Of a stretch of DNA of 64,000 bases, positions 12,656-23,385 are shown piece after piece (the first letter of the stretch is position 1; each line of letters begins with the position of its first letter). The stretch is taken from positions 22,833,589 to 22,897,588 of the forward strand of contig OY294048.1 in assembly GCA_958510825.1 (NCBI GenBank), read 5' to 3'. This DNA comes from Brachypterus glaber (Eukaryota > Arthropoda > Insecta > Coleoptera > Kateretidae). Below the pieces are notes generated by a model, which had not been told where the DNA came from, did no database searches, and saw only the letters and a program-made list of their open reading frames with translations. The translations under genes and the position numbers were made by a program.

Positions 12656-12894
12656 TATAGTTACTCTTTTAAAGGTAAATTAGGTGTTTCTTTGTTACTT
12701 TCGAAATCATTTTGGTTTATCATAGTGGTTTAAACACAATCATGCTGTGTGGTAGGCTCGTCGTGTTTATTTTTAACCGTATCAATCGATTACAATCCTG
12801 CAAATTCCACGGGATCCTGCAAGCCAATACCGCACTTTTGCTGGTTACGGGATCCCACTTTGTGGGATTTCAATTCCTATACCGGCTGTTTTTT

Positions 12895-13565
12895 TTTAAC
12901 CTGAAACTATCAAATATCTCGTATACTATGCATTTTAGAAAAACAAATCTAGAACAAAAGTTGTTTATTTTAATGAGGAAACAAAATGGCGTATTTATTT
13001 TTTAAGAACATTTACCTTTTCAAGGTTATTTCAAGGTCAAATTTGTTTTTTTTTTATAGAAACAAACATTTTTTTCACTGCTATTTAACTCTCCTAAAAA
13101 AATAAAAATGTTTTGTAAAACAAGGACTTTTTCAACATAACCTCAAAAAACATATTTTTCGCAATTTGAGGTTATTTTGAAAATGGGAGCTAACTTCCGA
13201 ATTACGACCTCAGATTCGGATTCAGCGGTTCCAAATACATAGGAATCGACTAGTCGAGTCTGTCGAGATCCAACTTTTTTAATTTTGTGTGGCTGTGTTA
13301 TCTCTTCAACTAAAAGTCCAATCAAAAAAAGTTGTTTACAAAAGATTTTTAATTTTTTTGAGGAGAATGAAATAGCAGTAAAAAAAAATATATTTATCTA
13401 TTTAAAAAACAAAGTTGATATTGAAATGACCTTAAAAACGTAAATATCCTTAAAAAATAAATACGCCATTCCCCCCCCCCCATTAAAATAAATAACTTTT
13501 GTGCTACATTTTTTTCTAAAATGCATAGTATTTGAGATATTTGAAAGTTTCAGGTTAAAAAAAAC
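12895..13565. repeat. Foldback repeat with arms of about 165 bp
   Basis: 12895-13060 and 13405-13565 are reverse complements, including AACCTGAAACT, TATGCATTTTAGAAAAA and AATGGCGTATTTATTTTTTAAG on the left. The right arm contains a C12 run near 13471. The loop has no coding content. Confidence 0.7.
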
Positions 13566-13659
13566 ACCCGGTTTATGAAACTGTATATGGAACTGTATAA
13601 AGATTTTGGGTTTTACAGGTCTATACAGGGTGGTCCAATGAAAATGAAACAGAGCCAAT

Positions 13660-14790
13660 AAAAAATCAAAAATTCAAAAAGGAGATGTATTAGATTTATT
13701 AAGAGGGAAATAACATATAACATATTTCAGACAATTCGCAAAAAGTAAGAATGTCAAATAATTTTACAGCAAAATTTTAAATGTGGTAGATTTTATTGCA
13801 ACAGTTTGAAAATGCCTGATTTTAATGGGATGGATCTTTTACAGAATGAAGCAATAAAACGAAATAATTGATGCAGTGGATATAAAAAAATAATTTAACG
13901 AAGCACCTTTCTCATCGCATTGGACTTTTTTAAAGCTTGTGGAGAAAGAAACAAGTTCCTCCTCGGACATATGTACACATTTTTTTCCTATCTTCTTTAA
14001 ATATATTTTGTCTCGACAATGTTGTCTAGAGAATACGTCTTTCAAAAATGCGCATCGAGAACAGTTTTCCCTTATTTAGTTATAGAAGAATAATATATGA
14101 CTATTCGATGGGAAGCGCCTTTGCCTATGATGTAACACGAATATTGAAACAACTGAACGTGATGAGTCTACAGAGATACGTGTTTCATTATAGTTTTAGA
14201 TATTCAGCTGTTGTCAAATATTTGGATGTGTGAAGAGTAGGGTGGTCCTTAAATAGCCATTTTTCTACCAAGGGCCTAAAGTTTCAGTTTTTGACGTAAA
14301 ATACAACACAATTTAGGCCTGCTGTACAAACAATATTTTTTGTCCAAACGAATTCGAAAATATAAAAATACAATTTTAATTTTTCGCGAACCCAGATATA
14401 TTTATTTATTTATTTATACTCATCACACCTGTAGTCACTCATCTTTATTATATTACATATCATTTCTGATTATTATAAATTATGAACATTTCTTTATTAG
14501 GAAATAGCTTTGTAAGTATTTCACTCCAGATACCTAAAATGTATATTCCAAAACTTCAGTCTGTACTTAGGTTTGATCAATAAACGAACTTGTATTTTTC
14601 TATCTAAATAAATTAATAAATATATTTTCTTTTTTAAAAACCTAACTTCGAGAACTCGGTAGATAATTTATATTTATAATTATTTATTAAGACTTGCCTT
14701 AAGTCAAAGAGAATCACGTTCAGAAATTTTGTCTTTTCTTTTCAAACAAGTGTAATGTAATTGCATCTTTTAAAAAAACTAAAAATATAT
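13660..14790. other. No recognisable gene; short ATTT microsatellite
   Basis: Small open frames here carry no family motif. An ATTT-type microsatellite lies at 14398-14420. Confidence 0.55.
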
Positions 14791-15781
14791 ATAATATACA
14801 GGGTAATTCAGAATAGGGTACAAAATTTTAAGGATTGATTCTAGATCGAAAACTATGAAAAAATGTTCCTATAAAGGTTGGTCTGCAAATGAGCCCCAAG
14901 GGAGCTACGACCCTAGTAAGGGTACATCTGAAAAGTAGTTTTTATTTAATATCTCTGGACCCCTATAATTTTATGATAATTTTAACCAGGGGAGTACCAA
15001 ATGGCGATGTCACTATTTTGCCCAATTTTTTTTTGAACCGTAAGCTTTTTGACATTTTCTCAATAAAATAAGATTCTTTACTTAAAAATATGTAAAAAAG
15101 TTACTCTTTGTGTAACATCGTAGGGCCAACCGTTTTCGAGAAAATTGTAATTTAAAGTTCTGTGTATCAAAAATAGGAACTAAAAGATGCATCAATAATA
15201 ATTTTAATTCTGCAAGTTGATTCTACATTAAAAACTATGAAAAAAAGTTCCCATAAACAAATATCCACAAATCGCTTTTAAGGGAGCTACGGCCGGCCCT
15301 AGCTCCCTTAAAAAATGTTATTTTTTAAGTTGCCGTAGTACCCTTAAAACCGATTTTCGAACTTAGATGTATACAAGCCTTTTTTTGCAGTTTTCAATGT
15401 AGAATCTTAATAGAATTTAAATTTTTATTGGTGCATTTTTTAGTTCCTATTTTTGATGCTCAGAACGTGAAATTCCCTCTTTAATTTCAATTTTCTGGGA
15501 AACGGCTGGACCTTAGGTGTTACATAAGAAGTACCATTTTTGTGTATTTTTAACTGAAGAAACCTATTTTATTGAGAAAATGTCAAAAAGCCCAAGGGTA
15601 AAAAAGTTTGAGGCAAAATACTGATATCGCCCCTCCCATTTCGCACGGCTCTGGTTAAAATTATCATACAAAAATTACATAAAAGGATAGACTTTATCAA
15701 CGTTAAGGTATGTGCAAAAAATTGTTACGTATAAAGAACTTTCACTTTCGGGTTTAGACCGTGTTAATGGATTTTCACTTT

Positions 15782-15820
15782 CCGACGTTTCGTCTCTTAC
15801 TACTAGAGACATCTTCAGGG
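15782..15820 (-). ncRNA. Hammerhead-ribozyme-like motif, inverted copy
   Basis: This is the exact reverse complement of the 19141-19179 motif, in the 3' region of the minus-strand Penelope copy. The same caveats on activity apply. Confidence 0.42.
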
Positions 15821-15861
15821 ATTAATCTGAAACTAAGTTTCGAATCAACTTGTGTCACTAT

Positions 15862-17074
15862 TTATGACGAGTTGTGGTTATTCACCCGTGACGACCTTTT
15901 TCCTATCAAAGACTTCCATATTGCAGGTAAGTGATAACCAGTGTCCCGATTGATATTGTTAGGATGCTTGATGATTTCTATCGATTCCCGTATCTTCCTT
16001 GGCATTTTTCTGTTTTCTGTTAATATTTGTTTTGTTTCAGACAAATTGATTTTATGACCTGTTTCATGTACATGTTCGGCTACTGCCGATAAGGAAATTT
16101 GTTTCTATCTTATATTGCGCTCATGCTCTTGAAGTCTTGTAGAAATTTTTCTCTTAGTTTCACCTATGTAAACCGTACCACAGGAGCAGGGTATTTTATA
16201 TACGCCTTCTGAACTCAGGGGTATTTTGTCTTTTGTTGAAGTCAAACATTGACCTAATTTTTGGTTGGACCGAAATATAGGCTTAATATTTGACTTTTTC
16301 AAAAGTTTACCTATTTTATCCGTGATACCGCTTACATAGGGAAGTATAACTTGTGTCTGTCTGNNNNNNNNNNNNNNNNNNNNNNNNNNNNNNNNNNNNN
16401 NNNNNNNNNNNNNNNNNNNNNNNNNNNNNNNNNNNNNNNNNNNNNNNNNNNNNNNNNNNNNNNNNNNNNNNNNNNNNNNNNNNNNNNNNNNNNNNNNNNN
16501 NNNNNNNNNNNNNNNNNNNNNNNNNNNNNNNNNNNNNNNNNNNNNNNNNNNNNNNNNNNNNNNTTTACCTATTTTATCCGTGATACCGCTTACATAGGGA
16601 AGTATAACTTGTGTCTGTCTGTCATTGTCACTATTGTCCTGTTGTTTGGGTCTGGGATTTCTGTATTTGTATATGGTCTTATTAATGTCTTTTTTGGTAT
16701 AACCGTTCATGGTCAAGGCTTTGGTTAGTTTAAGGAGTTCTGTGTCTAGGGAATTCTTGTCTGAAATCATGAAAGCCCTCTGAACAAGTGAATTAACTAC
16801 CGAGCGTTTTTGAGAGGGATGGTGATGTGAAAATGCGTTTAGGTATCTGTCAGTGTGGGTTTTCTTCCTGTATACCGAGTGTCCTATTGAGCCATTTTCC
16901 GTTTTGTAAACCAAAACGTCCAAAAAGGGAAGTGATCCGTTGTTCTCAATTTCCATCGTAAACCGTATAGATTTATGTTGGGAATTGAGGTGATTTAGAA
17001 AACCTTGAAGGCTTTCCATGCCATGGGGCCAAATAGCATAGACATCGTCTACGTATCTGCGCCAAATTTTAGGT
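15862..17074 (-). pseudogene. Penelope-like RT/GIY-YIG endonuclease, truncated inverted copy
   Basis: The minus strand encodes the part of the Penelope protein from just upstream of the YVDD box through the GIY-YIG endonuclease to the C-terminus. The frame is broken by a stop or shift near 16105 and by the N gap at 16364-16563. Outside those it is almost identical to the plus-strand copy; one visible change is VQRAFM instead of VHRAFM. It lacks the N-terminal half and RT motifs A and B, so it cannot make an active enzyme. It reads outward, away from the other copy. Confidence 0.85.
16364..16563. other. Assembly gap, 200 N
   Basis: Exactly 200 N. The 58 bases before it (16306-16363) are repeated immediately after it (16564-16621), and the plus-strand Penelope copy has that segment only once. 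The gap is therefore probably an unmerged overlap. Confidence 0.95.
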
Positions 17075-19099
17075 TTGGATATAACTTATGAACACGCTCA
17101 TGCTATTGGTGTTAAAGTCTCAGAAATCCAAAAGAAAAAGTTTTCTTCTTTGGATAGTAAAGAGAAACCTCCAGTAAATTCAAACACTGTTGTTAATTTG
17201 TCAAAGACAAACTTAACAGAATGTGAGATCTCTTTGCTGTCCAAAGGACATAACTTTGCCATTACACCTAGGACAGTACCAACAGAAGAAATAATTTCTA
17301 TAGTGGAGTCTTCCTTGTCTTCATTACCCACGGTAGATGCAGAGATAGTACGTTATGAAACGGCTAAGATTCTAAAAAAGTCAAAACCACCTAAGTCTAA
17401 CCTGACAAGGGAGGAATATTTAGCTTTAAAGAATTTTAATCGTAATGACGATATTATTGTTGTGCCTGCTGATAAGGGTAATGCCACTGTGGTGATGGAC
17501 AAACTTGACTATTTTAACAAAATAACGGAACTCATAGACAGTGACACATACGAAAAACTCGAGACCGATCCTACTGGAAAATTTGAACGAAAAATCACAC
17601 AATTACTTAAACAATCCTCCCTTACACCTCTTGAAATTTATAATCTAACCCCCCGAGACTCCCGCGTACCAAAATTATATGGTTTACCTAAAATTCACAA
17701 GGATGGTGCCCCTCTTAGACCAATTGTCAGCACAATAGGTTCCCCTACGTATAAACTTGCCAAACACCTTGCCCAAATCTTAAATCAGTTAGTTGGAAAA
17801 ACGAGGTCTTATGTAAAAAATTCCACACACTTTGTACAAACCTTATCGACAGTGACCCTGGACCCCTCGGACATAATGGTTAGTTTCGACGTAGAATCTC
17901 TATTTACTAACGTTCCCGTTCCCGATACAATAAATATTATACGAGACCTACTTACAACTGGAAATCTTGACCCTAAGTTATGTAAATTATTTGAAGCTTG
18001 TCTGACATCTACATATTTTCTGATACAGGGAGAGTTCTATGAACAAGTGTCAGGCGCCGCAATGGGATCCCCATTATCACCCCCTGCGGCCAATGCTTTC
18101 ATGGAATACTTCGAGGAAAAAGCTATTGAGTCATTTCCATTAAAACCTAAAATTTGGCGCAGATACGTAGACGATGTCTATGCTATTTGGCCCCATGGCA
18201 TGGAAAGCCTTCAAGGTTTTCTAAATCACCTCAATTCCCAACATAAATCTATACGGTTTACGATGGAAATTGAGAACAACGGATCACTTCCCTTTTTGGA
18301 CGTTTTGGTTTACAAAACGGAAAATGGCTCAATAGGACACTCGGTATACAGGAAGAAAACCCACACTGACAGATACCTAAACGCATTTTCACATCACCAT
18401 CCCTCTCAAAAACGCTCGGTAGTTAATTCACTTGTTCATAGGGCTTTCATGATTTCAGACAAGAATTCCCTAGACACAGAACTCCTTAAACTAACCAAAG
18501 CCTTGACCATGAACGGTTATACCAAAAAAGACATTAATAAGACCATATACAAATACAGAAATCCCAGACCCAAACAACAGGACAATAGTGACAATGACAG
18601 ACAGACACAAGTTATACTTCCCTATGTAAGCGGTATCACGGATAAAATAGGTAAACTTTTGAAAAAGTCAAATATTAAGCCTATATTTCGGTCCAACCAA
18701 AAATTAGGTCAATGTTTGACTTCAACAAAAGACAAAATACCCCTGAGTTCAGAAGGCGTATATAAAATACCCTGCTCCTGTGGTACGGTTTACATAGGTG
18801 AAACTAAGAGAAAAATTTCTACAAGACTTCAAGAGCATGAGCGCAATATAAGAAAGAAACAAATTTCCTTATCGGCAGTAGCCGAACATGTACATGAAAC
18901 AGGTCATAAAATCAATTTGTCTGAAACAAAACAAATATTAACAGAAAACAGAAAAATGCCAAGGAAGATACGGGAATCGATAGAAATCATCAAGCATCCT
19001 AACAATATCAATCGGGACACTGGTTATCACTTACCTGCAATATGGAAGTCTTTGATAGGAAAAAGGTCGTCACGGGTGAATAACCACAACTCGTCATAA
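17075..19099 (+). CDS. Penelope-like reverse transcriptase with GIY-YIG endonuclease (5'-truncated)
   Basis: An open frame of 674 codons encodes the retroelement polyprotein that copies element RNA and nicks target DNA. Visible landmarks are the Penelope-typical VPKLYGLPKIHK block (residues 198-209), motif A FDVESLF with D272, motif B AAMGSPLSP (about 328-336), and the YVDD catalytic box (364-367). A C-terminal GIY-YIG nuclease has GVY at 561-563 and YIG at 573-575; between them lies the C567-x-C569 pair typical of animal Penelope endonucleases, with HVHETGH-type histidines downstream. The frame starts at the inversion junction with TTG rather than a convincing ATG, and family proteins are usually 800 or more residues, so the N-terminus is missing. 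The rest is uninterrupted, suggesting a young insertion. Confidence 0.88.
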   Translation: MDITYEHAHAIGVKVSEIQKKKFSSLDSKEKPPVNSNTVVNLSKTNLTECEISLLSKGHNFAITPRTVPTEEIISIVESSLSSLPTVDAEIVRYETAKILKKSKPPKSNLTREEYLALKNFNRNDDIIVVPADKGNATVVMDKLDYFNKITELIDSDTYEKLETDPTGKFERKITQLLKQSSLTPLEIYNLTPRDSRVPKLYGLPKIHKDGAPLRPIVSTIGSPTYKLAKHLAQILNQLVGKTRSYVKNSTHFVQTLSTVTLDPSDIMVSFDVESLFTNVPVPDTINIIRDLLTTGNLDPKLCKLFEACLTSTYFLIQGEFYEQVSGAAMGSPLSPPAANAFMEYFEEKAIESFPLKPKIWRRYVDDVYAIWPHGMESLQGFLNHLNSQHKSIRFTMEIENNGSLPFLDVLVYKTENGSIGHSVYRKKTHTDRYLNAFSHHHPSQKRSVVNSLVHRAFMISDKNSLDTELLKLTKALTMNGYTKKDINKTIYKYRNPRPKQQDNSDNDRQTQVILPYVSGITDKIGKLLKKSNIKPIFRSNQKLGQCLTSTKDKIPLSSEGVYKIPCSCGTVYIGETKRKISTRLQEHERNIRKKQISLSAVAEHVHETGHKINLSETKQILTENRKMPRKIRESIEIIKHPNNINRDTGYHLPAIWKSLIGKRSSRVNNHNSS

Positions 19100-19140
19100 A
19101 TAGTGACACAAGTTGATTCGAAACTTAGTTTCAGATTAAT

Positions 19141-19179
19141 CCCTGAAGATGTCTCTAGTAGTAAGAGACGAAACGTCGG
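19141..19179 (+). ncRNA. Hammerhead-ribozyme-like motif in the Penelope pLTR
   Basis: The sequence contains CTGAAGA (compatible with the hammerhead CUGANGA core), then a hairpin GTCTCT-loop-AGAGAC, then GAAAC and a GTC cleavage-site-like triplet, with a two-base-pair ACGT stem III. Penelope-like elements are known to carry such minimal hammerheads. An extra T after the core box and a weak stem I make activity uncertain. An inverted copy lies at 15782-15820. Confidence 0.45.
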
Positions 19180-19459
19180 AAAGTGAAAATCCATTAACAC
19201 GGTCTAAACCCGAAAGTGAAAGTTCTTTATATCTTAATGGCCGTGAAAGCTTGAAATCTAAAATTGTTACGTAATCCATAAAGTTCCAGAGATATTAAAG
19301 AAAAACTACTTTTCAGATGTACCCTTACTGGGGTCGTAGCTTAGGTCGTACCTTAGGGCTTATTTCCGGACCAACCTTTATAGGAAATTTTTTTCATATT
19401 TTTGGCTAGAATTACCACAATTTTGTATCCTATTTCTAAATCACCCTTTATATATATAT

Positions 19460-20400
19460 ATATTTAAAAAAATAATATATTATTTTTTTCTGGATACCCC
19501 GTATATCCAATTACAAACAATATTTTAAGACAATGGAAAAAAAATTTTTGTACCTATCATTACGCCTAAAATAAAGCAATGTAGTAGTAATTTTTCGAAC
19601 TTAAAAGAAAAAAATCTTTTTTTTTTAGGTTATAACCTAATTAGGTTCGAGCTGGGTGCAGAGTTATTAAGCTTCCGATATATTATTAATTCATTTTTAG
19701 TAATTGCATTTAAAAATAAGGAGTTTTTTTTACTTTCAACGTTGCAACAGATATTTTAAACGGTATTTTAAAACTGTTTTCACCACTAAACAGAGTTAAA
19801 GTTTAAGAAACCCGCTCTAAATGAAGCCTGCATAAGAGCTTTCAGGTACTGATAATGATAATTTTTTTACACAATTGAAAAACGGAAGAAAATGAACATT
19901 TTCAAGAGCATTTTTCTCGAAAACGGATTCAGGTAAAAAACTACTATCGGAATCGTTTAACAAAATATATATATTTTTTTGTCAAAGATTCTGCAGAAGA
20001 TTATTTACCAAAAAAAAGTTTTCTAGATTTAGCTGTAAATGGTTTTGTAATGTGTAGACCTTCTGCTACCATGATCCACAATCAGATTTTTCTGTAGAGC
20101 AACTTCATCTCATTAATCCTTCGTCCGGTGTTTATGTATCGCGTTTATGGATTATGGATGCATCAGTGTAAAGGGTTATCGAGCGTCCATACACGCGGCG
20201 GTTTAGTCTGCGTCCAGTTGAGAAGGGTGAGGAAAGGGTAAGGAGAAGTATAATTTATATATTTTTGTCTTGCATTGATGATGTGCATGTTAAATATATG
20301 TAACCTTAAGATAAAAAGCATGAATAAAAATATTTAAAAAATATGTCACTTTTAAATTTTAAATGAATGTAGAAAAAGTGTTTTTATTAAATTAAAAAAT
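19460..20400. other. No recognisable gene
   Basis: AT-rich, with no open frame bearing family motifs. The unit beginning at 20405 is the hairpin repeat described next. Confidence 0.5.
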
Positions 20401-20404
20401 CAAT

Positions 20405-20845
20405 TATAAGTATATTTTTCTATTTTGTGACTCTTATTATCTCTTGACGTTTTGCAATGTCGATTTAAAGTTTAATTTTTTACAAAATTTTGTGTTTGGG
20501 TTATTTTTTACCGTGTTAAAATTGTGGACTGGTTAATTGCAGTGAAAAAAGAAGAGATGACTGTAAAATATATCAAAATATCATTTGTTCTTAGAATTTT
20601 AAACATAGTGTAAACTGTAATGCCAACCCAAAACAAAAATCCCTAAATCAGTCATCAATTTAAATGAAAGTTTTTTAAATTTTAGAGCAAAATAAAAAAA
20701 ATTGTATAAAGCACTCGTTTCATAACACGTTTTTAGAGCAATAGTACTTTAGAAAACTCGCCGCAAGCGGCTCGTTTTCTAAACTTGTACTCGTGCGCTA
20801 AAAATGTATGTTATGAAACTAGTACTTTAATATACTATTTCTAGT
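20405..20845. repeat. Dispersed repeat with long hairpin, copy 2
   Basis: Same orientation and strong similarity to 1832-2365, including the hairpin at 20711-20828 with the CCGC-AA-GCGG tip. It lies just downstream of the 3' end of the minus-strand recombinase gene. Confidence 0.75.
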
Positions 20846-20883
20846 ACATGTATGTAAAAAATGTTAGAAATGTCAAATATAAA

Positions 20884-21940
20884 TTAAGAACAGTTTTTAT
20901 TATATTGATTGCAAACATAGGCTTTTATTACCCTCCAGTCTCGGTTTTTTAGTAGTGGGTGACTTTCAATTAGGTTTAGGACTTTTTTTGGTGTTTTTTT
21001 TAATTTTAATATGCTTAGCAAAAATCTTTTCTGTTATTTTCTTCTCATCTTTAGTCCATGGTTTTTTAATAATTTTCGTCTTCTTTACTTTTTTCTCTTT
21101 CTTATTTGACATGTTTTCATTTTCTTGGCTGTTGTTATGCTCTAAATCTTGTCCTACTTCTTCTTGTTTTATTAATTGTTGCCCCAGTTCTTCTTGCTCT
21201 AGGTCACTATCATCTTTGCTTTCTATTAAATCTTCTCCTAGTTGAAGCTCACTCAGGTTACACCCTTTAAATTTTTCTATACAGCTATATTGAGACAACA
21301 TCAAAAGTTTTGAAACTTTTGCAGTTTGGTAAATGTCGGATGGTAATCTATACCATTCACTGTGTGTTTTGGTGGTATGGCCCATAAAACCAGCTAGCTG
21401 CTCTAAGTCACCATTATCCATTTTTAAAATTTGCGAAATGGTGGCTAAGTGCTTTCTTAATTTCGTAGACGTTAAAGTGGCTGCCTTATCGGTATCGCCA
21501 AGAGCATTTTTAACATGCTTCCGAAAAACATGATAGCCACTAATAGAAGATTCTGTTTTGGCTAATCCAAATAAATAATTATTTCGAATCGGGAAAAAGT
21601 TTTGTCTATATTGAATTGTAACGTCGATTCCTTCTTGTGTAGTTGTGTCAAACAAAACTGGAACACCCCTTCCTCTCTTACCTTTTATTACGACTCTTTT
21701 TAGTCTACTTACGAGAATTTTTTCACTAGGAGTGAGCAATTTTTCAAACTCACCCGACGGTTTTTGATTATGGTTATTTGTATATATTCTTTGTAACTCT
21801 CCAACTCTTCTTTTATTAAACAGTAAAACACTGCAGTAAGTAGCTTCGATTAGAACTCTATAGGCAGTTTCATCATTGTTATTATTTTCCAACTGACTTT
21901 TTGCATCTTTAATCAATTTATCAAGATAATCTTTCATTTT
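20884..21940 (-). CDS. Crypton-like tyrosine recombinase, last exon (frameshifted near 3' end)
   Basis: The exon begins after a strong acceptor (T-rich tract plus CAG at 21943-21941) and reads 323 codons from the ATG at 21937. Residue candidates for a tyrosine recombinase, numbered from that ATG, are the first arginine in NKRRVGEL (43-44), TSTKLRKH with R161, FMGH with H187, and the nucleophile Y196 in SEWYRLP. After an acidic linker and a lysine-rich stretch comes KKPWTKDEK (291-299), the start of a Myb/SANT-like domain. The frame then stops at 20966, but the next frame continues with LKNRDWRVIKAYVCN to a TAA at 20884, so a one-base indel in T7/T8 runs (20983-21001) probably broke the tail. 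AATAAA on the minus strand lies near 20902-20897. This protein family is widespread in animals; whether this is a host gene or a live Crypton is open. Confidence 0.65.
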
Positions 21941-22271
21941 CTGAAAAAAAAAAAGAAGTTAAAGTTTAATAAAAATGGCTTAAAACAATTCATAGTTTTT
22001 AAATTAGTAGTGGGGAACAAATACTAATATTTTAATACATTCTATAGGAATGTAAATTATTTTTTGCATTTCATAAACTCGTTCTTTATCTTTTTCAAGA
22101 TCTTTTCTGTTACTAGAAATTATGAAGCTAACTTAGTGAACTTTGCTGTCACTAAATTATTGCTTAAAAAACACAAAAAAAATAATGGTTTCCAATTGAG
22201 GTATTCGGGCTAAGGAACTAGATTATTTCTTTTTACTTTCCTCTTTAAAAATCATCTCGAGGTTACATATC

Positions 22272-22454
22272 TGCAGTGTGTCAGCCTGCTGCGCACTTCG
22301 TGTGGCGTTTCGCATATTAGGTAGGGATAGGATTAGCTTAAGCAGTATTCAATCAATCGATGTACTCGTGATATCAATAAATATGAGTCATGAATATTTA
22401 ACGTATTTTAGTAAACCTAATACCTAATTTCGGTCTAAAGCAGCAAATACTGCA
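22272..22454 (+). repeat. 5' LTR of the Gypsy element
   Basis: 183 bp, starting TGCAGT and ending ACTGCA, a 6-bp terminal inverted repeat with canonical TG...CA ends. By eye it is identical to the 3' LTR. No clear tRNA primer-binding match was recognised immediately downstream. Confidence 0.92.
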
Positions 22455-22548
22455 ATTCGACGAAAATTAATAAAAGAACCCGTGAGTTAATCTTTAGTGC
22501 GGTAAATTCGGAAAAAGTTACGGGCAAGTGCACGTGTAAGTAACCAAA

Positions 22549-23385
22549 ATGCGGAATACAAATACCCCAGTAGTAACTCCGGTCGGGACAGTTACCACCT
22601 CGGTAGCCCAAATCGGCATCCAAGTTGAATTTGATCCCAAAATTAGTGATTGGAATATTCATATAAACCGATTGGAACAGTTTTTTATTGCAAACGTGAT
22701 AACGGACACAAACAGGAATCGCGCCATCTTGTTAAATGGACTAGGGCAAGAAGCATACATTTTATTACAAAAATTGTGTGTACCTAACATACCCGAAACT
22801 ACGGATTATGCCGAAATTAAGTCTCTTTTACAAGAATATTTTAGCCGCAAAACGATTGTGTTCGCAGAACGTTCCAAATTTTATAGTGCCGTCAAGTCCC
22901 CAAACGAAACCATTCAGGATTGGTCTGTGCGGTTAAAAAGTTTATGTGTTAAATGCCAGTTCGGGGGGCAGTTAGAAAGTGTTCTCCGCGATAAATTTAT
23001 ATGCGGTATGAACCCAGGCAAAATTTTGGACAAGTTAATGGCGGAAGATGTGAATATTTCCTTCAAGGATGCTGTACAAAAAGCCCTGATAGCGGAAACC
23101 GCTTTTCAAAATTCAAATTTGGACAACAGAGCGCAGGTGCAGACGTGGATAAAATCCGAACCAGGCGCTGAAATTCACCGAGTCAACACGACCAGCCACG
23201 ATAACCGGTAGGAAGGCAGTCAAGCAGCGCGCGCATGACGTCATCATCAGCAGTGGCACCAGGTAGTAGTGGAAGTGGTAGCGCTCGCGCAAGTGGGGAC
23301 AACGTGTGCTCAATTTGTGGAAGGGGGCGACATCCTGAGTATAAGTGTTATTATCGAAACAAGAAAAAAAAAACACAACCTTGAA
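22549..23385 (+). pseudogene. Gypsy Gag (capsid and nucleocapsid), frame-broken
   Basis: An ATG at 22549 opens a 220-codon Gag capsid frame ending at a stop at 23210. A CCHC zinc knuckle (C-x2-C-x4-H-x4-C, CSICGRGRHPEYKC, 23307-23348) lies one frame back. That frame is open from about 23200 and closes at 23385, just after an A10 run. The nucleocapsid can therefore be reached only by a -1 shift near 23200 and left by a +1 shift at the A run. Either indels or errors explain this; programmed shifting is less likely because both changes are needed. Confidence 0.75.

Larger units (their letters stand above)
15732..19259. mobile_element. Penelope-like element, two head-to-head inverted copies
   Basis: A 5'-truncated minus-strand copy (15732-17074) abuts a plus-strand copy (17075-19259). 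The minus copy is the inverted repeat of 18142-19231. A 14-bp target duplication AAAATTGTTACGTA flanks the whole unit (15718-15731 and 19260-19273), so the two copies behave as one insertion. Inverted, partly truncated tandem copies are a known Penelope arrangement. The 3' side has about 28 extra bases absent at the left end. A 200-N gap lies in the minus copy. Confidence 0.88.
14797..19452. mobile_element. Foldback element FB-1, interrupted by a Penelope-like element
   Basis: 14797-15731 and 19260-19452 together form one palindromic FB-1 copy. It opens TACAGGGTAATTCAGAATAG, closes with the inverted form near 19450, and has its axis near 15310 within GGGAGCTACGGCCGGCCCTAGCTCCC. The Penelope-like element sits inside the right arm. 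Confidence 0.75.

Noticed and set aside
10610..12880. Similarity between the CGGGATTGTAAT blocks at 10.6 kb and inverted at 12.8 kb as ends of one element
   Set aside because: Only short words match and the blocks between do not align well; not strong enough to call.
16351..16728. Plus-strand frames through the N gap
   Set aside because: They are made mostly of N and are antisense to the truncated Penelope copy.
17098..17331. Minus-strand open frame inside the Penelope RT
   Set aside because: Antisense shadow of a well-supported coding frame.
23269..23385. 5' part of the protease frame as a separate protein start
   Set aside because: Its first codons overlap the zinc-knuckle frame of Gag, which is the better reading there.
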